DNA from: Trematomus loennbergii | Taxonomy: Eukaryota > Chordata > Actinopteri > Perciformes > Nototheniidae | Assembly: GCA_012861695.1 (NCBI GenBank) | Contig: JAAOOA010000060.1 | Span: forward strand, 15,764,472-15,828,471 | Direction: 5' to 3' | DNA length: 64,000 nucleotides | In this document: positions 37,501-59,367 of the stretch, piece by piece | Position numbering within the stretch: the first letter of the stretch is position 1 | Layout: the number at the start of each line of letters is the position of its first letter | Position numbers and translations under genes: made by a program | The notes under the pieces: model-generated | What the model was told of the DNA's origin: nothing | The model's database searches: none | The model's input: the letters and a program-made list of their open reading frames with translations, nothing else

Positions 37501-40500
37501 ATGATTTAAAGGGGACTTATCATGCTCATTCTTAATTGTGTTTTGGGATTTTACTGGCCCATGATTACAAACTTTAATGTTCAAAAAACACATTCTTGTT
37601 CTTATAAATTCTCTGAAAATGCTCATTTTAAGCACCTGTCTTTTTAAAGCAACCCAAAATACCAGCAAGAGTAAAATTGAGAAAACGGTCGATTCTTATA
37701 CATTGTGGGTCGCTAGCACACCATGGATAAATGTTTATCTTGCAAAGCCATTAGCAAGTGCATTTTGCATTATGTGTAGCCTTTAACAAGGGAGATCTTG
37801 AAAGACCATGAAGTTCAGTAAACAAAAATACTAAATTATGATAACCTCTTATTAAAGGAATACATGTGTCTCCTGTTCCTTCCAGTTATGTTTGGCTCGT
37901 GGTTTGATCATGTAAAGAGCTGGCTGAATGCTGAAGATGAAGACCACATCATGCACATCTCCTATGAAGAGATGATAATGGTGAGACTCAGTAACAATCC
38001 TCAAATCTGCCTCAAATCACTTTTCCAAATATTTTCCTAATAATTCTGACCTTGATTTAGCAATCATCTTCAAACTCCTCCTACTAAGATATTGTATACT
38101 GGGAGAGCCGCTGCAGGAATATGAGCTGATCTGTGTTTGTCTGCAGGAGCTGAAGGGCTCTGTGTGCCACATGGCTCAGTTCCTGCAGAAATCTCTGGAC
38201 GATGAAGCGATAGAGAAGATAGCCGACCGATGTTTGTTCAAGAAGATGAAGAAGAACAACATGTCAAACTACTCTACTGTATAAATACAGAACTACGGCA
38301 GATATGTCATATTTAATGCAGCCGAACCGTGTATTACAATGCCGTTATGTGATGACCTCCAAAGAGAAAAGCAAGCAAACTCGGAATAAAGTATTATTTT
38401 ATTTTTAAAAAAAAAATTCGGATTTCACCTCAACAGGAGTCCGGTTAACTAAAATGTCCGTGCGGAACATTTTAGATCACCCATAGATCCGTGGGTGAAT
38501 AATGTCAATCACCACATTACACACATCCCTTCACATTTACATTTTAATTTACATTAAAGCATTTCGTGAGGCCTTCTAAAATGTTTTTAAATATAATTAG
38601 GGTTGTAGAGTTTGTAAATTGCGTTGCCTGGCAACGCAATCGCACAACGTCACGTCCTTAATTCCACATCCACACCTCCACACACATGGATTAACATCGA
38701 TTTAATACATTAATGTAGCCTTCGTTTCTGCTAAAAGAGGTGTCGACCAGCTAGGGCAACAAGAAAATCGGCGAAATCGAGTGTGACGATTAAAAATAAA
38801 TTAAAAACATCTCATTTTGACAATAAAACCGACCAATAGGCGCGGTAGACCATTTGCTTGGCACTTCCGGGTATTTCTCCACTGGTTGGGCCATGTTAAC
38901 AATACCGTGTAACTGTCACGTTTGAAGGGACGAAACCGTGACCTATTCACGTCTCCCAGCATGGTAGATCGTCACATGTTCACGTCTTGCCGTGATACCG
39001 GGTTGGACTATGGAATAAATAGACATAATCACCAATCCCAGGTTCTGATGGGTTGGATACGAAACGACCAGGTGCAGACACTGTGAGAAGACAAAGAGTT
39101 ATTGAGAAAAGGAGATCGCTCTGACCTTGGCCGTGTGTGTGTGCTCAACACCTACGCATAACTGGGAATCAGTATAATGGAGGATTCCACTATCTATTTT
39201 GGAAACTTTAGCAAAACAAATTACGTAGGATAGCATGACTAGAGTAGGGAGGGAATCTTCTTTTTTCCGTAAATAGAGTTACAGATTACAGCTCTGCTGC
39301 CTGTGATTTCTATGACCTGAACTCTACCTTGGCCAAGTAAATATATATTTTGCTCTCTTTTAAGAAATAGTTGAACTTAGAAGTTGTTTGTCTTTCCTGG
39401 AATAAAAGAACGCGACACCCTATACACCCTATAGCCCCTGCAGTAGCAGAAAAATCATGCAAATTGACAGCATGGAAGTGTGGGGGAAACTTCTGTAGCA
39501 ATAGGAGTCAGGACTCATGCGGCTTTCACACCAGCGCTTTTCCCTTTCTAGCTCCAAGCTAGAGCTTTTCTGGTTCAGCTCCGGTTTCCCTTTTCTGCTC
39601 CCGCTTTGTTCACACCACACAGAGCCGGGATGGTGCTGCCGCTGCTGCGTCATGAGGTCACCGTTTACATCGCTGATTTGCTCCCCAACGGCGCTCACAA
39701 CAACAACAGCGGGGGACTGTGTCGGGTCGATGATCGTGTTGCTTTTAATCATACGAAGCCAGATTAATTTAAATAACGACTTGTCCAACCTTATACTTTT
39801 CTCCAGAGTGCCGTGGTTCATTGTTTATTAATGTGTTTCAGCGGCATTTACCGACCGCTGCAATGCTGGCTGCTCTTCCACGGGAGTTTATTCTCCCGTT
39901 AGCTCCGGGTTAGCTCACACGGCTCTAAAGTATTCACTGTCTGACTGTCACACAAGCAGCTGATACATATCTCCAGTTCCCCTTAAGTGAATGTGTGTCA
40001 GTCTGAATTGACGCTGTTTGGCATCACAACGCTGTTATGAAAGTTTCTCTGGTATAACATTGGTGATGTTAGCATAGCAACCGAAGCTAAACTGACTACT
40101 TGCTAAGCCGTTTTCTACAGGCACATTTTACCGGCGTATTTTTCATTATGATTCTACTTGTGATAGTCGGACATGACAACCTGTGCAGCCCATGTATTGA
40201 TTCCATCCGATAGCTGCTATAATAACAAACAAAACGTCTGCCTGCTCTCCACAATGATCAATAACAGTGAACGGATCGTCAAAGTAAGGTACAAATAAAC
40301 AGAATCACACGAAGCCTGGTTAGTGTTGCCTGAATTTATAAAGTGTGTTTTTTTTATAAGTGTGTGGTTGCCTTCTAGTCACTTTGCTCAGCGCTACTGC
40401 TTGTAGGCAGGCATGACGAGACTCTTCAGTCGACCCATGTTCAGCGGAGGTGGGTTTAGTTTCCTGCACGCCTCGACGTAAGAGAGACGTAAGCGACGCC

Positions 40501-41559
40501 GCCTCTTAGCTCCGAAGCTCTTGCTTCGAGACCGACAATGTTTTGGAGCTAGAAGTGAACCGGATTCCGGAGCTAAGAGGCGGCGCCGCTGCGGTGTGAA
40601 CAGGAAAAACCGGTACTTTTCAGGCTCCAGCTCCGAGCCGGCGCTGAAAACGCGTTGGTGTGAAAGGGGCATCAGAGAGACACGAGGAGAGCTGGAGCTT
40701 TGATGGCAAACACTGGCGGTTTATTTGGAGCTTCGGCCAGAGAATTCACAAGACATAGCACGGGCCACGAGTTGACCACACGGTAGAGATGCCACAATCA
40801 ATTCTGAAGAACTCTACCCCAGACCCATGTATTTAGCTAGTTCAGAGAGAATAATCAACATTGTGCATAACAAGATAGAATCCTAACACCTCTATCAGCT
40901 GACGCCAACAGGCAGGAACAGGGAGACAAAACACTGAGAGCACAGCAGCCAAGGTGCGTGTGCTCAGTCAGGTCAGTATGAACTGATAAACTGGGTCAAA
41001 ATTATGGGCCTTGGAAATTATTTCCCCAACAGAAAGCATGCCATTTAGTAGAATGATTATAGTGATGTAATATTGCATTTTAATGCAACAATTAACACAT
41101 CAAAATACAACAACCAAAAGAATGCAAATACTGTATACCTGAAATGATCTGTTCATGAAATACATAATGGTGTTTATGGAGAGTTTGCTGGGCTTTATTG
41201 TTTTATTTTCTCACTAATATTGTACTATCTAATCATAGTCATAACATGTCTTTGGGGGTAGGGCATTCATTGGTGCTGAGTCATGTTTGGTGGATGGTAT
41301 CAGGACCATAAGGGAATCCTCACATAGAAACTGACATACTGTATTTCTAAATAGCAAGAACATATGTGTCTATTCAAAATAAGATAGAAAGGTGCACATA
41401 TTTCTCCAACTGAATAAGGATTTCCTTTTTTCCCCATGTTGTGTTTCAGGAATTGCTGGAGACTGGAAAAACCAGCTAACCCCGGCAGAAGCAGCGCACT
41501 TTGACGCTGTTTACAAAGACAAAATGAAAAATGTCAAATATACATTTGCATGGGATTAA
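34523..41559 (+). CDS. Cytosolic sulfotransferase (SULT2-like), penultimate exon truncated
   Basis: Transfers sulfate from PAPS to hydroxyl groups of steroids or similar small molecules in the cytosol. Exons: 34523-34661, 36977-37188, 37276-37402, 37886-37980, 38147-38284 (ends at TAA) and, beyond a 3.2-kb repeat-filled gap, 41450-41559. The 5'-phosphate loop is TYPKSGTIWMKE (split by intron 1), the catalytic His is in TTHFQYNMM, and the 3'-phosphate motif is VIYVTRNPKDVFTSFF. Exon 5 reaches NNMSNYSTV and then stops where the family continues with about 15 residues and a donor. The final exon still encodes GIAGDWKNQLTPAEAAHFDA with the GxxGxxK PAPS motif and ends TFAWD. As it stands exons 1-5 give 236 aa (711 nt) lacking that motif; the family has about 287 aa. 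AATAAA lies at 38385-38390. It is probably a disrupted gene. Confidence 0.75.
35537..36643. mobile_element. hAT-type element in sulfotransferase intron 1, 1091 bp
   Basis: The inverted ends are CAGTGGCG (35545) and CGCCACTG (to 36635). ACTGCGTG is duplicated at 35537-35544 and 36636-36643, an 8-bp hAT-type duplication. GTGGGGCA near the left end pairs with TGCCCCAC near the right. It has no coding capacity. Confidence 0.8.
37507..37800. repeat. MITE-like fragment in sulfotransferase intron 3
   Basis: It starts TTTAAAGGGGACTTATCATGC, close to the ends of the TTAA family at 16569 and 24029. A matching right end was not found, so this is probably a partial copy. Confidence 0.4.
38285..39480. 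other. Unrecognised insertion DNA after the broken sulfotransferase exon
   Basis: No gene. A perfect 23-bp palindrome at 38618-38640 centres on GTTGCC-T-GGCAAC, an RFX X-box consensus. A block around 38915-39000 repeats CACGTC/CACGTT motifs. No clean transposon ends were found. Confidence 0.4.
39484..40875. repeat. LTR-like dispersed repeat, copy 2, split by a TIR element
   Basis: Shares with copy 1 GAAACTTCTGT(GT)AGCAAT, GGAGCTTTGATG, CAAACACT and CACGGTAGAG. The match stops at 39517 and resumes at 40672, where the element 39518-40671 is inserted. Confidence 0.6.
39515..40674. mobile_element. Non-autonomous TIR element, 1154 bp, 3-bp target duplication
   Basis: The inverted ends are TGCGGCTTTCACACCAGCG (39518) and the complement of TGCCCCTTTCACACCAACGC (ending 40671). 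TCA is duplicated at 39515-39517 and 40672-40674, and excising it restores the alignment to LTR-like copy 1. Ends of this form with a 3-bp duplication point to PIF/Harbinger, but no transposase is present. Confidence 0.7.
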
Positions 41560-42780
41560 ATGAGAATACTTTAACATTGCCTCCTGCAGCATACCATGAT
41601 TCTCAGAAATGAATAAGCCATTTCTTATTCACCACAAATTGTTTGGTTAATGAGGTTTGTGGCAGCAGAATTGGAGAAACACAAACAAACATTCTTTAAC
41701 CCCTCTTAATAGATTAAACTGTTTTATGGTTTTCATAGACAGAGTCTAATCAAAGATGATGTGTTTGAAGTACTAGGCACGAGCAACCCTCTCTCTAACT
41801 TCTTGATTTGTTCATATAACACTGCCTTAACAGAGTTGTTGTTGTGTGACCCGAGGTGTTCACCTTGGCTGGTTTGTGTTATGGCCAAACCGATTATTGA
41901 TTTACCATAAGTCACGTATTATTTCGTTAAGCTTTATGCATCACCAGGCTGAAAGTTAGATATAAAACATCTGTAATTAAGTCAACCTTCACTTGAACTA
42001 GTACCAAATAAATCCAATGAGCCAGGTGACCTTACTTGCATATGTTAATGTGTAACAATGCAAATGTGATATCAGACACAGTCACACCAAAACCTTAAAG
42101 CAACATGAACCTGCTTGCCTTATAGTGAACGGATGAAGATCACAGTGATTCATAAAACATTTCATTTCCAATAAAAAATGTCTCCATCAAATGTTGTAAC
42201 TAAATCACAGAATGTTTTTGCTCCTCCTTAATTTTACAATATTTGTATTTGTATTTTTCAAGTTTCATTTAATTTATTCATCTGCCCTGCTTTTACACAT
42301 CCTCATCTTTACATTTACGTTTATTTTATATAAAGATGGTGAATAAGTCATATATTTGTGTTATTACATACAGTATTAATTAAGTAATTCTTACCTAATC
42401 TTGGGCGCTTCTGCATTGCATACATTTGTTTTTCTTAAGAGTGGAAAGTGTGAAAAACGTAAAGAACGTGACACAATGACTGGGACTCATACGACACGAC
42501 AACAAAAGTACAAAAACAAAAGTTTTTACAAAATGTAGGAAAGAATGTGCAAAGGCAAATTGCAAATAATACAAGACTTAATTAACGTGGCTCTTGGTAG
42601 ATGGTAAATAAAGTTCTTCGCTTGAAAAGCGCTGGCTTTCTTGACATGGCATGGAATAAGGCAAACTGCCACATGACAAAGGAAGAAGAGGGTTACGTTC
42701 GTCAGTTAAGCTTAGGAAGGTTCCTAACGGAGTGAAAGGACCCAGCAGTACCCAAGTGTCAGCCTGATAAGATATCTAAA
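41560..42780. other. Spacer 3' of the sulfotransferase
   Basis: AT-rich DNA in which no gene, RNA or transposon end is recognised. Confidence 0.5.
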
Positions 42781-42789
42781 TGATAACAT

Positions 42790-42957
42790 TACTTGTTACA
42801 TGTTAGACGCTTTTATCCAAAGCGACTTACATACAGGAGCAATTTGGGGTGAAGTGTCTTGCCCAGGGACACAACGACATGCTGATTGCAGTGGGTTTTG
42901 AACCTGTGACCTCCTGGTTTGTGAACACCAAGGCTCTATCCACTGCGCCACACGCCT
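42790..42957 (+). repeat. SINE-like repeat copy
   Basis: Contains GACGCTTTTATCCAAAGCGA, AGGAGCAATTTGGGGTGAAG, CTTGCCCAGGGACACAACGA and CACTGCGCCACACGCCTC; the same family as the copy inside the ART pseudogene. Confidence 0.75.
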
Positions 42958-43192
42958 CTTGATAAATCAATCTGTTGTCTAACATTTTCCAAAGTTAAAA
43001 TCTTACATGTCGTTAGCCTAATAGCATAATTGCCCATGTCATATTTGAATGTTGTTGGAAAACAAGAAAAAACTAAATGTTTAGCAAGCACATTGGTATT
43101 TTTTATTGATTTTGTAACAGTAAGTTCAACCAGATGTGTGAACTAATTTGCACAAAAAAAAAGACACAACATCAATTGCATAACAAATAAAA

Positions 43193-43224
43193 ATGACTTA
43201 GGCAGAATGTGCCATGACTTAGGC
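43193..43224. promoter_or_regulatory. Subterminal motif pair, left end
   Basis: ATGACTTAGGC at 43193-43203 and again at 43214-43224. The same motif lies in pairs at the other end and, with one change (ATGACTTGGGC), inside the TIR itself. It is a likely transposase binding site, by analogy with other DNA transposons. Confidence 0.55.
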
Positions 43225-43420
43225 CATTTTTCTTACACAACTTTTTTTACACATTTATACAAACATAACATAGAAAAGTAGTTTTACTGTCCTAAATATA
43301 ACCAAGTTGTGTTACCTCTCTAACCTTAACCAAGTTGTTCTTAATGTCTGACCTTAACCAAGTTGTTTTACTTGTTTAACCTTAACCAAATCCTACTCAG
43401 GTGCTGTGTGAACTCGTTTT

Positions 43421-45635
43421 CTATTGATGAGGGAGGTTGTCGTAGTACTGGTGGGCCACTCTTGGTAGTACTGGTTTCATTGCCTGCAAGTCATTGTATT
43501 TCCTGAGAGTAATTGGCAATTGGGCAGGAAAGAGTGGGACCCAGTGGACCGGTTCTTCAGGGATGCTGAGTCGCTGAGGTAGGTCCTCCCAGTCAGACTC
43601 AAAATCCAACTTGTGCCGGATTCGACCATCTGCCAAGTACTGGAGAGCCCGAAGGTCATGGACTGTGGGGTCGCCAACTTTTCTGCCTGGTCGAATTTTG
43701 GTGACATAGGCCCAAGATAACTTCATGAAGTCACTGTGGTATAGCTGGGTCACCTTGTATGGGGATGGGTGCAAACGTGCAGTCTCAAAGATGACAATGT
43801 AATCACGTGGAGTGTGAATATCTTTGATGGTACGCCGTTCAATGAGGCTATGCATGGAGTCACACTCCATTTGTGTGTGCCCTGCAACCAGAAACTTTTG
43901 TTCTATGGTGACACCATGCTTCATGGCCAGATCTAGGTACGCATTTGTGATGGTACAACATCGATTTTGATAGCCGCAGCCATCACTCCAGATTATGACC
44001 TTTTCGATGTTTCGGTTGGCATCTAGGACTGACTCAAAGTGCTTGTACTGCAGATGGGCAAAAACCTCGCTGCTGAGGGAGCCCTCATGCTCCTCCCAGG
44101 CGTAACAAAACCCATCTTTGTTACCCAGGTTGAAGCAAGTAAAGTTGTGCATCTGTAATTTAGTTTTGTAATACATCTTGCTAGCTTTTGTCTTGGGACA
44201 CAGAAGAACGCTCTGAAGGTCCATTGTCCACACTGAGACCTTGTCACTGGATTCCTGTTTATCCTTAGCTTTTTCAGCTTGAGCTTGAGCCTTTAATTTC
44301 ATGTGAGTAGTAAGGGTATCCTGATCTATATTTCCCACCTTGGCGCCGGTACATACATCACACTGGTCTTTTTTTGGTACGAACACAGAGTATTTCTGCT
44401 CACTGAACACTTTTCGGAAATATGTCTCACTCACAACACGTGCTCCACTTTTACCAGCAGCTTTCTGGTATTCCTTGTGAAGGTCACTTAGAACTGTTCC
44501 CGGCTCCACAAACTTCTTATCCTGATAAGAGGGAACCTGACGGCAGTAATGGGATGGAACAGTAGGCAGCCCAGATAGCCATTCTTTCAGGAAGGTCTGG
44601 TCAGCATCTGATATGGGCATATGTGGACCAGTCTTATTGATCTTGGGTTTGGGCGGATCAGTTTTTGTTTTCATGTCCACAGTTAACCATGATCCAATGG
44701 TTCTGGGGGCAATGCCAAGGGTTGAACAGAAAATAATCTTACACACAGGTAGTTTACATCTATCTGCCAGTTGCAGGTGGTATGATAGGGACGTTTTTCT
44801 CCTTGATGCAACACCACCTTTCTTCTGCTTTATAGGCACATTTTCCACTAAAGTCTGGATATACAGCTTGCGTGTCTCCCAGGAGGGCATGGACCAGAAA
44901 TTGTTGAAGATATCCGTTCTCTCTTCTTCACTCAGCAGTTCACAACTTCGTTTCTCCGACCTTAAGCAGTGCTGTGATGTGCAGGGTGGGCCCATGGTCT
45001 TTGGCTGCCTCTCCTGTCCCGTTGCGTTCTTGTAATTCTCCCCCTTAAGGCGCTTCTCTTTTATCACCTGTCGCTTCCACATATGTGACCTTGGACGCTT
45101 ATGACGTTTAACAGCGGGAGCTTCAAGTGCAGCCTCTTCTTCACTATGTTGAGCCGTGTCTGCATCACTATCATCATCTGGGAGGTCATCTTTCTTAGGC
45201 CTATAGTCCTCATCCAAGACAGAGTCATCGTGTTCACTTTCTGACCATGAATCAGGATCAGAATCAGCTCTGGAGGCTTCATCGGCTGTTTCTTCTTCAA
45301 TCCGTTGCCCGGTGTCTATGTCATTTCCTTCTTTCTCACATCTACTGTCATCTAAATCCTTCTCTGAGTCCTTCTCTAAATTGGTATCAAGTTCATTTCC
45401 TGACCCTGAAGCAGAAGAAAATAAAGTTGCTGAGTGTTGCTACTTCATCATACCTTGTCGCAGAAATGTGATTAAACATTTAAACACACAGTCAGTTATC
45501 CCTTTGATTGACTGAAAGTACATTTAGTGTCTAGAAAGTTGAAGAAATATGAACTAGCTCACCAGATGAATCAAAAAGAAGAGCTAATGCTTCACTTGTG
45601 GTCAACAGAGCCCTCTGTCTCATGCGGTCCGCCAT
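43421..45635 (-). CDS. Transposase-like protein, 685 aa (two exons, intact)
   Basis: Exon 1 is 45563-45635 (starts MADRMRQRALLTTSEALALL); exon 2 is 43421-45405. The join keeps frame: 2058 nt. After an acidic, Ser-rich N-terminus comes a basic stretch (KRHKRPRSHMWKRQVIKEKR), a cysteine-containing block (GPPCTSQHCLRSEKRSC) and the ERTDIFNNFWSM region. The core has CDVC, then candidate catalytic acids in VWTMDLQSVLLCPK and IIWSDGCGYQNRCC, followed by VAGHTQMECDSMHSLIERR. This order matches a family of uncharacterised proteins of insects, cnidarians and fish that I believe are DDE-type transposases. A Sola-like superfamily would fit the 4-bp duplication; this is not certain. There are no stops or frameshifts. 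The start codon is supported by the exon 1 donor and by the absence of an upstream frame. Confidence 0.8.
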
Positions 45636-45657
45636 CTTTGTATGTAGCGTCAAAAAT

Positions 45658-45683
45658 GCCTAAGTCAAAGAGATGACTTAGGC
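45658..45683. promoter_or_regulatory. Subterminal motif pair, right end
   Basis: The motif ATGACTTAGGC at 45673-45683 and, inverted, GCCTAAGTCA at 45658-45667, only 23 bp upstream of the transposase-like start codon. Binding here could also repress the gene; this is an inference from position. Confidence 0.5.
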
Positions 45684-45838
45684 AGATAGTGATTTTGGAC
45701 TCTAAAATGCGTTCTGATGGCTGAGGACATAGGCAATAAGGCAGGGTGATGCAGCAGTGGTAGGAGAGAAAAGTTAGGCAGATATCACAATTTGGCCAAA
45801 AAATGACTTGGGCAATTATGCTATTAGGCTAACGATGT

Positions 45839-48700
45839 GTCACTTGTGGTCACACATTGTCTGTCTAGGGGTAAGACATTGTTAATTTGGATTAGACACT
45901 AGGACATTATGTAAACTGGACCTGTTTGGTGCACTTGGTTGCAAATTAATTTGCCACACTTGAAACCTTTGTAAGTAGGATGTTGTTACAGTCCTCCAAA
46001 TGCAAACCGAATTTAGTTAAACAAAGTACTGTATCCCAAAATTCCCATGAACTCCACATGCCAACAAAGAAAATTTGAGGTTTGATTTATTTGATCATAT
46101 AACACTTTATACAGAGTTGAATGATAAATGTTTTGTTTACAGTAGGCCTATAATACACAATTAAAGTAGTACATGAATGTTTTCCATACTTGCATATAGT
46201 ACACGGAAATACAAAAGCATTTTACCATTTGTCATGGTATTCAAACGGGTCAAGGATGAATAATTTTTTATATTTCTAAATGCACTCATTCATACATTCA
46301 TTTCTCACATTCACAGGATCCATCAAAGCAAGGGAGATACTAAGTGTTGAGTGTGATAATAGAAGTTGTGTTGAGGTTAAACTATTTGTCAACTATGGTT
46401 AAACACAGGAGCATATATACAGTCTTAAATTACAGTTCACAAATCCTTTATACACATAAAGACAAAAAAACTCACACATGTTTTACTTTGCAAGGTATCG
46501 GGAATGTTTTGAGGAAATTTGATTGAGAATTTCACTTTCATTTGAAAAAGAAATAGTCAAAATAAACATACAAATACAAAATGGATTTTGGCTAACACTG
46601 TGACACAACATTTTAGTTTTAACCCTTGGGATCCATTCATTTAAAAATGAAATCATTTGTTGAAGGAATCTGAAAATAAATATAATTAAATGTTTGCGTT
46701 GATAAGAGGTTGTACTGTTAACACCTGAACCTTTTAACATTGCTATGAGAAATAAAAAGCAGCGGAGGATGTTATTCAGAGATGACTACAGTACCTTTAT
46801 TGACTATCAACTCCAAGACTCATGGAACATGTTGAACATAGCTGGGAGAGTAAAATATAAAATATTGCCGACATTCACATATGAGACAAAGAAAGCAGAC
46901 AACTTTAGAAAAACAATGATGTATTTTGATGCTTTTAGGAGGGCAATTAGTTCAACTGATTTGGGCAACGTTGATAGCACATTTGTTTGACAATGAGGTC
47001 TTAAATTGGTCAGTAATAATACAGCCTCGGGTCAGTGAGAATGTTCCCTTGTATGTTAAAAATAAAGAAAAAGAAAACCTCATGAAAAATCCACCTACAT
47101 TTAAAAAAACAAGAGAGAAAAGAGGTAATGGAATCCGATTCTTTGAATTACAGAATTTCTTTCATTCTGATATTCTTGAATTGTTTAATCCTTTTTGCAA
47201 CCTCTTCAGTAAATGTGCATTTTGATTAGTGGTTTAATTTATTAGAGGTTGAGGGAAACACCCATTTTAATATAAAGATGCCTAGATGTCAACATATCAC
47301 CACAGCATTTGCTTTTTGCTCACCTTAAATCTAATAAAGAGGGAGTAGATGAAAACAAAATAGCCAAGATTCATAAATGTCACAAACTGAATCTTTGCAA
47401 CATGTTTTTTTTTACATAAGATATGCCTACTTGATGTTTCTTATAATAGTTGGATAAAAGACAAATATTTCAGCCTCTATGCCACACACTGAACACATTA
47501 TGTTCATGCTATGTGACATAGCGGCGCAATATATTATACAGTACAAGTGTTGTTTTACATCAAACCAATACAGGACACATCCAGTGATACCTGGTGATAT
47601 TGAACACGCATTTTTACAAATACATAATTAGAAGAAAAAAAACTGAAAAAAAACGTTTGCGTTCATCAAGTAAAATTAAATGAGGAACACTAATCTTTAG
47701 TCAAACACTTGTTGTCCACACTGCATCATCTACTGGTAAATGTGACACCAGACCTGGTACATTTCCATGAGGAAAATCCTCCTGTTTTAGTCAGGATACT
47801 GAAGTAATCTCTCTCTAAAGTGATGCATGTAAAGGCAAACAGAACAGAAATATTATCTGAAAAAACCCAAATAAAATTGTTGGGCTGTGTTGAGCTTAAT
47901 GGGTCCATGCTATCTATTTGGACCTATTATAGATTCTCATGATTGGGAAGTAATGTAAGCATTTATGCCAAACATTTGAATATACTGTGTTTTCAATATA
48001 TCATCTCAAATATACTGTGTTTAAACAGACTCATGTTATAAACCCGGTAACTAAAGGTTAACATTTCTAAGCAGCTATCACACTTATGAGTTGCCCCGGC
48101 CCTTTCTTCTTAGTTTTGCTCATGACAAACAGGATCTCTCCAGAGCTTTGCTCCCCATCGAAACCAAACCAAAACAAAAGAGTTTCTATAATCTCCCACA
48201 TGAACAGTTCATCTGCATTGCTTGGCTGGTTGCAAGAGTAGCGAGGGTAGTTTGTATACTGCAACATGGTCCTCTATTTGAAAAAAAACCCCAAAACAAT
48301 CTCTGGTGATCGTATGGAAATTCCCATCCCAGGTGGCGTTCACATAACTTGTTCGTCAGGTTCAACCAGAAAATGGAAACTGAATGAAGTCACATGGAAC
48401 AAACAGAGACGAGTCACTCATACTGGGTGGCATAAAGTGTGTCAATGACGTACAGGCTCGTTCTGTACGCCATTGCTGGATGGCTGTGATGCACCGGTGT
48501 GAATTTGCAGCCTTGATTTCAGTCAGTACCCCTGCCTAACTTGCGTGTGTTTGGATGTGTGAGTGTGTCTTCTATATGTATGTGAGACAGATAGACAGTT
48601 TGTGTCTGTGCGTCCTTCCTCTCCTATAGTAAATCAGGGTACACTTGAACCCCTTCGCTCTTAATTTCAGCTCTCTGGCGTTAGGTGGAAGTGGCTTCTC
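45839..48700. other. DNA 3' of the exchanger gene
   Basis: AT-rich and mostly unrecognised. Part of it must be the 3' UTR of the exchanger on the minus strand; several minus-strand AATAAA-like signals exist and I cannot choose one. Open frames at 46745-47225 have no family resemblance. Confidence 0.4.
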
Positions 48701-59156
<10,456 letters not shown>

Positions 59157-59367
59157 GGTGTTTGGCGCAGGTTGTCCGGATAAGCAGGAAGTGTATAGAA
59201 TCCCCCCCAAAGCTGGGTTGGTGTAGCTGGTTGCTACGAGGGCGGGGTTTGACAGGCCTCGACACTCACCGATTTGTTCGCATGCTGCTTCCTGGTCTAA
59301 ACACAATGGAAGCCCTGAAGTCTGATTCCAGGATCCAGCCCATTAAAAGGCTTCCTCATATTACGCG
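59157..59367 (-). other. Exchanger 5' UTR portion of the first coding exon
   Basis: On the minus strand a strong acceptor (TATTTTTTGCTCTGATTTGCAG, tract ending at 59368) precedes this segment, which leads into the ATG at 59154-59156. An upstream in-frame ATG at about 59304 exists, but the family start is better matched by MEFLLP. An alternative donor (CG|GTGAGTG near 59270) might remove part of it. Confidence 0.5.

Larger units (their letters stand above)
43011..45834 (-). mobile_element. Compact DNA transposon with 32-bp TIRs and an intact transposase-like gene
   Basis: The left end CGTTAGCCTAATAGCATAAT continues TGCCCATGTCAT; the right end is its inverted copy with a single mismatch in 32 bp. 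ATGT stands directly outside both ends (43007-43010 and 45835-45838), consistent with a 4-bp target duplication; alternatively the TIR is one base longer and the duplication is only TG. Inside each end lie two copies of ATGACTTAGGC (see separate entry). The whole 2824-bp unit holds one two-exon gene on the minus strand. TIRs this similar and an open frame this long suggest recent mobility. Confidence 0.85.

Noticed and set aside
44303..45471. Open frames on the plus strand opposite the transposase-like gene
   Set aside because: Shadows of the strongly coding minus strand; no family resemblance.
46745..47225. Two overlapping plus-strand open frames of 81 and 99 codons
   Set aside because: AT-rich, Lys/Phe/Asn-biased, with no promoter, splice sites or recognisable domain.
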